27,309 nt of DNA, from assembly GCA_934567355.1 (NCBI GenBank), contig CAKTJC010000034.1, positions 1 to 27,309 of the forward strand. Direction: 5' to 3'. Position 1 is the first letter of the stretch; every line of letters starts with the position of its first letter. The stretch comes from an uncultured Oscillospiraceae bacterium (lineage in GTDB: Bacteria; Bacillota; Clostridia; Oscillospirales; Oscillospiraceae). Under the pieces are notes generated by a model that worked only from the letters and a program-made list of their open reading frames with translations, was not told where the DNA came from and did no database searches. The position numbers and the translations under genes were made by a program. Positions 22,285 to 27,309 of the stretch are shown one piece after another.

Positions 22285-23613
22285 TCACCTCTGCGTGATT
22301 GAGAAGCCGCTGCATTCTTCCAGGATGCAGTCGGAGATGTGCTGGCGTTGGAAGAAGGTGTCAGCTTCGAATGAACAGCCGCGCAGCGAGACGTCAGAAG
22401 CGTTACGGGCATAGATAAAATGAGAAGGCTTACACAGTACCTTTGTGCCGAATGTGGGCCTTAGATCGTGACAGCCCTTTTCGTATTCCGTAGCGGAGCG
22501 AAGCCGGAGAGAAATATTGTCAAAACGGATCCCGCGTACGGAATTGCTCCCATGGCCGTAAATTAAAATCCCATTCTCACTTATGCAGGAAACATTGCTG
22601 AAAACGATATTCCGGACGGTCCCAACCCGGGTGCTTTCACTGCGGGGAAGAACCGTAATGGCGATGGGTTCTGCCTGGCCCCAGAACATCTCGCGGTGAA
22701 ACAGCCGCGTTTCGATGCTGATGCTATGAAAGCTTACATTTTCAATTGACCCGGCATCACGCAGCTGCAGGGAAATGCCGCGATTGGAGCGGCTGATGCA
22801 GCAGTTTTCAACCAGAATGTTACGGAAGACGTCCTCACTTTCACTGCCGAACTTTATGGCAGCGCTGGTGGAGATCAAGGTGCAGTTTGAAACGGCGATG
22901 TTTTCACATGGGCCATACTGCATGGCGGATGCGGTGTTCTTGAACACGATGCAGTCGTCTGCACATTCAATGTGACAGTTGGCAATTCGGACGTTCCGAC
23001 AGTGATCCGGGTCGATCCCGTCGCAATTTGCCATGCGCAGATTATTCAGGATCCGAATGCCGTCGATGAGCACATCGCGGCAGCCTACCAGATGGACTGT
23101 CCAGAATGCACTGTTGGACAGCGTTACCTGAGTCATTGTTATATGGGAGCAGTTTTCTAAAAACAGCATCGGCGCCCGCGGGTAGAAGCTGCCTTCGATA
23201 TGCCATTTGTTTACCTCTCCGTAAAATATTTCTTCATTTCCGTCGATGCGTCCAAGGCCGGTGATGGCGAGGTTGCAGCAGCTGTGCCCGTAAAGGAAAT
23301 AGTGGTTCGGCGCTCCTGAATAGGTACAGTCCTCATAAGAGGGGATATTTCTTAACTCAGTGGAGCCCTCCGTGTTTACAGGGAGAAGGTAATCCTCCAG
23401 ACAGTCCGATCCCTTCAAAACTGCTCCGATCTGCATATGCAGTTCCAGATTGGAGCAGAGGATCAGTGCGCCGCTGCGGTAGGTCCTGCAGCCGGGGAGC
23501 AGAACCTGCCCGCCGCCTGATTCGCGGCAGCGGTCAATGGCTTTTTGGATTGCAGCGGTATCGTTGGTAATGCCGTCTCCGACGGCACCATAGTCCAGTA
23601 CATTATAAACCAT
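22285..23613 (-). CDS. GH28-like right-handed beta-helix glycoside hydrolase
   Basis: A 442-residue protein of the GH28/pectin-degrading beta-helix type. The N-terminal VLDYGAVGDGITNDTAAIQKA is the usual GH28/pectate-lyase-like start, followed by helix-repeat turns rich in Asn, Cys and Ile. Active-site regions align as NCDGID (usual NTDG), ADDCIVFK (usual GDDC), KFGSES (where a GHG motif would be) and RGISLQLR (usual RIK). The aspartates are kept, but the catalytic-site His and the Lys of RIK are not. No signal peptide is visible, so the enzyme is likely cytoplasmic and acts on imported oligosaccharides. The ATG has AAAAGGAG upstream. Exact activity is not predictable; rhamnogalacturonan or galacturonide oligomers are likely guesses. 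Confidence 0.82.
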   Translation of the reverse strand: MVYNVLDYGAVGDGITNDTAAIQKAIDRCRESGGGQVLLPGCRTYRSGALILCSNLELHMQIGAVLKGSDCLEDYLLPVNTEGSTELRNIPSYEDCTYSGAPNHYFLYGHSCCNLAITGLGRIDGNEEIFYGEVNKWHIEGSFYPRAPMLFLENCSHITMTQVTLSNSAFWTVHLVGCRDVLIDGIRILNNLRMANCDGIDPDHCRNVRIANCHIECADDCIVFKNTASAMQYGPCENIAVSNCTLISTSAAIKFGSESEDVFRNILVENCCISRSNRGISLQLRDAGSIENVSFHSISIETRLFHREMFWGQAEPIAITVLPRSESTRVGTVRNIVFSNVSCISENGILIYGHGSNSVRGIRFDNISLRLRSATEYEKGCHDLRPTFGTKVLCKPSHFIYARNASDVSLRGCSFEADTFFQRQHISDCILEECSGFSITQR

Positions 23614-24088
23614 TCGTTTCTCCTTTTAGGCTCCCGAATAAACCGTCTTCTGCGTAAGCAGCGGTCGGATACTTTTGTGCAGGCAGACCGCTCACGCCAT
23701 CAATACCGAAATGACCGCACAGCACTCCGTGCTTTGCAGCTTAAGCTGCCTGAAAGATGGTGTGACAGAAATAAGGCGATCCGTGTACAGCCTCCTGAAA
23801 TCCATTGCATTGTAAATGTAGCACAGAATTTCGTTTGCATCAATATTGTTGTAAGAAAATCATGCAAAAGATATAGAAACTATACGCTATGCACAAAATG
23901 AACGTCATGCATATGTGAAATATCAACAGAACGAAAAAATTTGTGCCGTAAAAAAGCTTTAAATGCAATAAAGTTTTTTGAAAAAAGACATGATATGCGT
24001 AGACTTTCATTGGAAAAAATGTATAATAAATGGTGTTTAGGAATGGACGTTCTTGAACGGAATAACTAAAAATGGGAGGAACACAATA
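23614..24088. other. Intergenic region between divergent GH28 and transporter operons
   Basis: A 475-base AT-rich gap without a supported gene. It holds the binding-protein promoter near 24000-24027, a 14-bp perfect palindrome GCAGCTTAAGCTGC at 23736-23749, and repeated TGCA-type boxes (for example at 23868-23935), which may be AraC operators. No clear promoter for the GH28-like gene was found. A long minus-strand open frame that covers part of it (23840-26062) is antisense to the binding protein and is not a gene. Confidence 0.6.
24000..24027 (+). promoter_or_regulatory. Candidate promoter of the transporter operon
   Basis: TAGACT (24000-24005), 16-bp spacer, TATAAT (24022-24027); leader about 55 bases. 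The perfect -10 with a poor -35 fits regulation by an activator. Confidence 0.55.
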
Positions 24089-26044
24089 ATGAAGAAGCTT
24101 ATTTCTTTGCTTCTGGCTCTGGCAATGGTTCTGACTTTGTCTGCAGTGACTTTTGCCACCGAGGCTTCCGCAGCTGAAACCCCCGCCGGTTACTCCGAGG
24201 CACCCTCTATCACGGAGCTGGGTACTTACGGCAAGGTAGAGGATCGTCTGCCTGTTGAGGGAGACGTTTTCGTATCTGAGCACGACTCCACCGGTGCTGA
24301 GCTTGAGATCGGCACTTATGGCGGCGTGATCAACCTGGTTGGCGGCGGCGGCTCCTGGGATCTTTCCAGACCCACGCTGGAGACCATCATCCGTCGTGAT
24401 ACCGACGGCTCCTACTATCCCAATGTCATCAAGAGCTATGAGTATAACGAGGATTACACTGTTTGGACCTTCCATCTGCGCAAAGGCATGAAGTGGTCCG
24501 ACGGCAGCGATTTCAACGCTGACGACATCACTTTCTGGTACTATATGTGCCACCTTACCAACTTTGATACCAAGGCAAGCTGGGCTGCCCTGATCGACGG
24601 CGAGACCGGCAACTATGCCACCCTGACCAAGGTCGACGACTATACCGTCACCTGGACGTTCGACACCGCCAAGTATCCCGCCGACTTCATCGAGCACGGT
24701 GATTTCAAGTGGTGCTGGGCTCCTGCTCATTGGCTCGGCGATCTGATCCCCTCCTCCATCTATGTGGAGAATGAATACTGGGCAGATACCGGCCTGTCTG
24801 ATGAAGACGTGCTGGCAAATGCACTGGCCAAGGGCGTCGACAAGGCGACCATCAAGGATCTGGGCAAGGCCGTTGCCTATAACTTCTGGAATATTGGCGG
24901 CATTCCTTCCGTCAACTCTTTCGTCCTGAGAGAGGGCGAGACCAACAGCAGCTCTGTCTGCCACCTGGATCGCAACATCTACTACTGGAAGGTAGACGCA
25001 GCAGGTCAGCAGCTGCCTTACTGCGATGCCATCGTATACACCAAGACCTCTGAGGACGGCCAGGATCAGCTGATGTTCCGTTCCGGTGAGGTGGACATTC
25101 TGGGCGTCAACATGTCTGACATTGCTTCCATCCTTGCCGATATGGGCGATGCCGCCGTCCTGCGTACCTTCGCCAGCACCGACTGGGGTACTGTCAACGT
25201 CACTTTCAACTATACCCACAAGGACAGCAACTACGCAGAGCTGTTCAACAACATCAACTTCCGTCACGCCATTTCCATCGCCGTTGACCGCAAAGAGCTG
25301 TCTGAACTGCTGTATGACGGCTTCCTGGAGCCCGGCCAGTCCGCACCGCAGCCCGGCAACGTCGGCTATGACGAAGAGTGGATCGACAAGTGGACGGAGT
25401 ACGATGTCGAAGGCGCTAAGAAGCTGCTGGACGAGTGCGGCCTGGTTATGGGCAGCGACGGCTACTACGACTTCGCTGACGGCTCTGACTTCCTGCTGAC
25501 CTTCTATGGCTACCTGGAATCCGGCGCTGTGGATCAGTATCCCATCCTGGAGCAGTACTACAATGCCGTCGGCATCAAGACTGCCTGGAAGGAATACGAG
25601 ATGGCCGCCTTCGATATGGAAATCGATAACAACGACTGGACTGCTGTTATTCAGCCTCACACCACCATCGGTGGCCTGTCCATGGCTGACCGCGTTGCTC
25701 CCTTCGTTCCCATCATTCAGTCCGCCGAGTGGTACGGCGAGTTCGGCACCTGGTACGGCACCAATGGCGAAAGTGGCGTTGAGCCCACCGGCGATATGGC
25801 AAAGCTGATTGAGATCTACGAGAAGTGGGCGGCAACTCCCATCACCGAGGAGAGAGAAGCCTACAACCTGGAGATCTATGAGATTCACAAGGAAAACCTG
25901 TGGACGATCGCTTACCTGCAGAGCGCGGGCAACTACAACTTGGTCACCTCCAGCCTGAAGAATTATCCCGACGGCCTGGTCTGGGCTGACCTGTATATGT
26001 ATGCGAATATTGCTCACTACGAGACTCTGTACAAAGCTGTGTGA
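24089..26044 (+). CDS. ABC transporter solute-binding protein, family 5 (oligopeptide/oligosaccharide type)
   Basis: A 651-residue periplasmic-binding-protein type II, family 5. A signal peptide is clear (MKKLISLLLALAMVLTL, cut near TFA-TEA or ASA-AET), but no lipobox cysteine follows it, although most Gram-positive binding proteins are lipoproteins. The hallmark segment VWTFHLRKGMKWSDG lies near residues 135-150, followed by DITFWYY; the C-terminal half has FRHAISIAVDRKELSELLY. Start at 24089 is fixed by GGGAGG upstream and the signal peptide. Strongly biased codon use suggests high expression. Substrate unknown; oligosaccharides are plausible, given the GH28-like enzyme and because family 5 also binds sugars. 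Confidence 0.9.
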   Translation: MKKLISLLLALAMVLTLSAVTFATEASAAETPAGYSEAPSITELGTYGKVEDRLPVEGDVFVSEHDSTGAELEIGTYGGVINLVGGGGSWDLSRPTLETIIRRDTDGSYYPNVIKSYEYNEDYTVWTFHLRKGMKWSDGSDFNADDITFWYYMCHLTNFDTKASWAALIDGETGNYATLTKVDDYTVTWTFDTAKYPADFIEHGDFKWCWAPAHWLGDLIPSSIYVENEYWADTGLSDEDVLANALAKGVDKATIKDLGKAVAYNFWNIGGIPSVNSFVLREGETNSSSVCHLDRNIYYWKVDAAGQQLPYCDAIVYTKTSEDGQDQLMFRSGEVDILGVNMSDIASILADMGDAAVLRTFASTDWGTVNVTFNYTHKDSNYAELFNNINFRHAISIAVDRKELSELLYDGFLEPGQSAPQPGNVGYDEEWIDKWTEYDVEGAKKLLDECGLVMGSDGYYDFADGSDFLLTFYGYLESGAVDQYPILEQYYNAVGIKTAWKEYEMAAFDMEIDNNDWTAVIQPHTTIGGLSMADRVAPFVPIIQSAEWYGEFGTWYGTNGESGVEPTGDMAKLIEIYEKWAATPITEEREAYNLEIYEIHKENLWTIAYLQSAGNYNLVTSSLKNYPDGLVWADLYMYANIAHYETLYKAV

Positions 26045-26079
26045 TATTTGAAAAGAACCCATAACGCATAATCAAAGCT

Positions 26080-26115
26080 CGGGGGCGGGGAACCAGTTTC
26101 CCTGCCCCCGTTTTA
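26080..26115 (+). terminator. Hairpin between binding-protein and permease genes (attenuator)
   Basis: CGGGGGCGGGGAA (26080-26092) pairs with TTCCCTGCCCCCG over 13 bp with one G-U, followed by TTTTAT. Partial termination here would give more binding protein than permease, as is common in such operons. Confidence 0.8.
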
Positions 26116-26132
26116 TACGAAAGGAAATTTGC

Positions 26133-27212
26133 ATGAATGAACAAAAGATAACCCCCAAAGGCGGGCATTTCCTTCGTTCGGTAAAAGATTTTTTTCAGCG
26201 GGACCTGGTACAGTACATCATCAAGCGGCTGCTCATGTTCATCCCCACGCTGTTTTTGATCTCGGTGCTGGTATTTTTTGTGATCCAGCTCCCGGAAACA
26301 GACTATGTGGACCGGCAGATATCCAAGCTTGCCTCAGAGGGTGAATATGTCAGCCAGGCAGAGGCGGACGCCTTGCGTGCAGAGTACGGTCTGGATCTGC
26401 CGATCCATGAGCGGTACATCAAGTGGATCTCCGGTATCATCTGGACACCCACGGACTCCTCCTATTACCGGCTGTACGGCTCCCATCATAACTGGAAATA
26501 TTCTTTCGCCTACGGCAAAAACGTCCTGTCCGTTATCAACGATCGCCTTCCGCTGACGATTTTGGTTTCCGCGTTGATCCTGGTCTTCCAATACGGCGTA
26601 TCGCTGCCCATTGCGGTGTATGCCTCCACCCACCAGTATTCCATAGGCGACTATATTTCCTCGTTCTTTGGATTCCTGGGCGCCGCAATACCAAACTTTG
26701 TGTTGGCGTTTATGCTGATGTACTGGTCGTACAAATGGACCGGCAACGCCAACGTTGGATTGGATCTATCCGGGTTCTTCCCGTTTTTGAAGAGTATGAT
26801 CATTCCCTTCCTGGTCATCGGCACCTCCGGTACCTGCGGCATCATCCGCTCCGTGCGCGCTCAGATGCTGGATGAGGTTGGAAAGCAGTATACCCTGACT
26901 GCCCGCGCAAAGGGAGTTCCGGAAAGGAAGATCGTCATGAAGTATTGCTTCCGCGCCGCCATCAATCCCACCGTTTCCGGCTTGGGCGGCGTGCTGTCCA
27001 CGCTGTTTTCCGGCTCCACGGTCACGGCCATGGTGCTGATGATCGACATCCAGGGGCCGGAGCTGCTCAAGGCTCTGCAAACCGGCGACGTGTATCTGGC
27101 AGGCGGCATTGTGATGATCCAGGCGATCCTGGTGGTCATTGGTATCCTGCTGTCCGATATTGCGCTGGCATTCCTGGATCCCAGAATTCGTTACTCCGGA
27201 GGTGGAAGATAA
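26133..27212 (+). CDS. ABC transporter permease, OppB/DppB type
   Basis: A 359-residue inner-membrane permease. TM1 is at about 29-50 (LLMFIPTLFLISVLVFFVIQ), followed by a long outside loop (50-135), as in OppB/DppB; TM2-TM6 follow, with the EAA motif RAKGVPERKIVMKYCFRAAIN near residue 265, the site that contacts the ATPase. The gene follows the binding protein by 88 bases, with GAAAGGAAA upstream, and its stop overlaps the ATG of the next gene (TAATG). The matching ATPases are outside the window. Confidence 0.93.
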   Translation: MNEQKITPKGGHFLRSVKDFFQRDLVQYIIKRLLMFIPTLFLISVLVFFVIQLPETDYVDRQISKLASEGEYVSQAEADALRAEYGLDLPIHERYIKWISGIIWTPTDSSYYRLYGSHHNWKYSFAYGKNVLSVINDRLPLTILVSALILVFQYGVSLPIAVYASTHQYSIGDYISSFFGFLGAAIPNFVLAFMLMYWSYKWTGNANVGLDLSGFFPFLKSMIIPFLVIGTSGTCGIIRSVRAQMLDEVGKQYTLTARAKGVPERKIVMKYCFRAAINPTVSGLGGVLSTLFSGSTVTAMVLMIDIQGPELLKALQTGDVYLAGGIVMIQAILVVIGILLSDIALAFLDPRIRYSGGGR

Positions 27213-27289
27213 TGCGCTTTTTCGGAAAGATTTTTAAGGCAACACCGCATAAACACCAAAAATCGCATTATACAATAGGTGCCCAATAA
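27212..27289 (+). pseudogene. Broken start of second permease gene (OppC/DppC type expected)
   Basis: The ATG at 27212 overlaps the stop of the first permease, exactly where an OppC/DppC-type gene is expected. Only 25 codons are open (MRFFGKIFK...), and the frame stops at 27287-27289. The first nine residues look like a normal basic N-terminus, but then the sequence changes character (low GC, no hydrophobic helix). The gene is probably interrupted by an insertion near 27236; a short genuine ORF is less likely. Confidence 0.5.
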
Positions 27290-27309
27290 AAACGGTGGAT
27301 AACCTCTGA
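27236..27309. mobile_element. Possible insertion-element end at window edge
   Basis: AAGGCAACACCGCATAAA (27236-27253) matches the reverse-strand end of the 8382-8542 element (AAGGAACCTCTGAATAAA) at 13 of 18 positions, and the last nine bases of the window, AACCTCTGA, equal part of that terminal repeat. Similarity is short, so this is tentative. It would explain both the broken permease and the end of the window if this is an assembly break at a repeat. Confidence 0.3.

Noticed and set aside
23840..26062. 740-codon minus-strand open frame opposite the binding protein
   Set aside because: The plus strand encodes a complete signal peptide and family-5 motifs. The antisense product is Val/Gly/Asp-rich without domain structure and has no ribosome-binding site.
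1..27309. CRISPR array, toxin-antitoxin pair or retron
   Set aside because: No regularly spaced repeats, no paired small toxin/antitoxin ORFs, and no reverse transcriptase were seen on either strand.

Overview
The window looks like low- to mid-GC Firmicutes DNA, most likely a gut Clostridia of the Oscillospiraceae type (inference). The pointers are strong Shine-Dalgarno sites, an L27 gene whose product has the Firmicutes N-terminal extension with its processing protease Prp next door, a ParB/serine-recombinase mobile element, clean TTGACA-17-TATAAT promoters, and a clostridial-style hcp plus ferredoxin pair. Both window ends cut through genes: a partial mobilization gene at the left and a broken transporter gene with possible insertion-element sequence at the right. 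This could be a whole assembly contig that breaks at repeats.

Layout. 1-3.3 kb is the right end of an integrative mobile element: C-terminus of a probable relaxase, a ParB-like protein, a small ORF and a large serine recombinase, joined by ATGA overlaps. The recombinase reading frame runs through a perfect 12-bp palindrome/terminator into what looks like host DNA. 3.3-8.4 kb has a GDSL/SGNH hydrolase (minus) divergent from a four-gene plus-strand operon: tag (3-methyladenine glycosylase), a Gfo/Idh/MocA oxidoreductase, metY and metA. MetA carries Glu111, the acetyl-CoA-type residue, which fits the O-acetylhomoserine route used by MetY. Just after the operon terminator lies a 161-bp imperfect full-length palindrome with terminal inverted repeats, a foldback MITE-like element.

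8.5-13 kb is read on the minus strand: rplU-prp-rpmA with an L21-leader-like 5' UTR, then obg, then an AraC-type regulator followed by two small membrane proteins. 13-17.1 kb holds tRNA-Val(GAC) behind a perfect consensus promoter and the sbcD-sbcC nuclease pair. 17.2-20.9 kb contains an XRE regulator with a zinc ribbon, then hcp and a dicluster ferredoxin-like protein divergent from a Crp/Fnr-family regulator, a likely nitrosative-stress module with palindromes in the shared promoter region. 21.0-21.4 kb is an isolated 5S rRNA plus tRNA-Asn(GTT) unit with its own promoter and terminator.

21.4-27.3 kb looks like a carbohydrate locus: a GH28-like beta-helix enzyme and an AraC regulator (minus), divergent from a family-5 solute-binding protein and an OppB/DppB-type permease. 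A hairpin between these last two would favour high binding-protein expression. The second permease starts immediately after the first but stops after 25 codons. No CRISPR array, riboswitch for the met operon, or complete phage was seen. The most unusual items are the palindromic MITE-like element, the recombinase tail that depends on integration, the met operon with its unassigned oxidoreductase, and the GH28-like enzyme with altered catalytic motifs.
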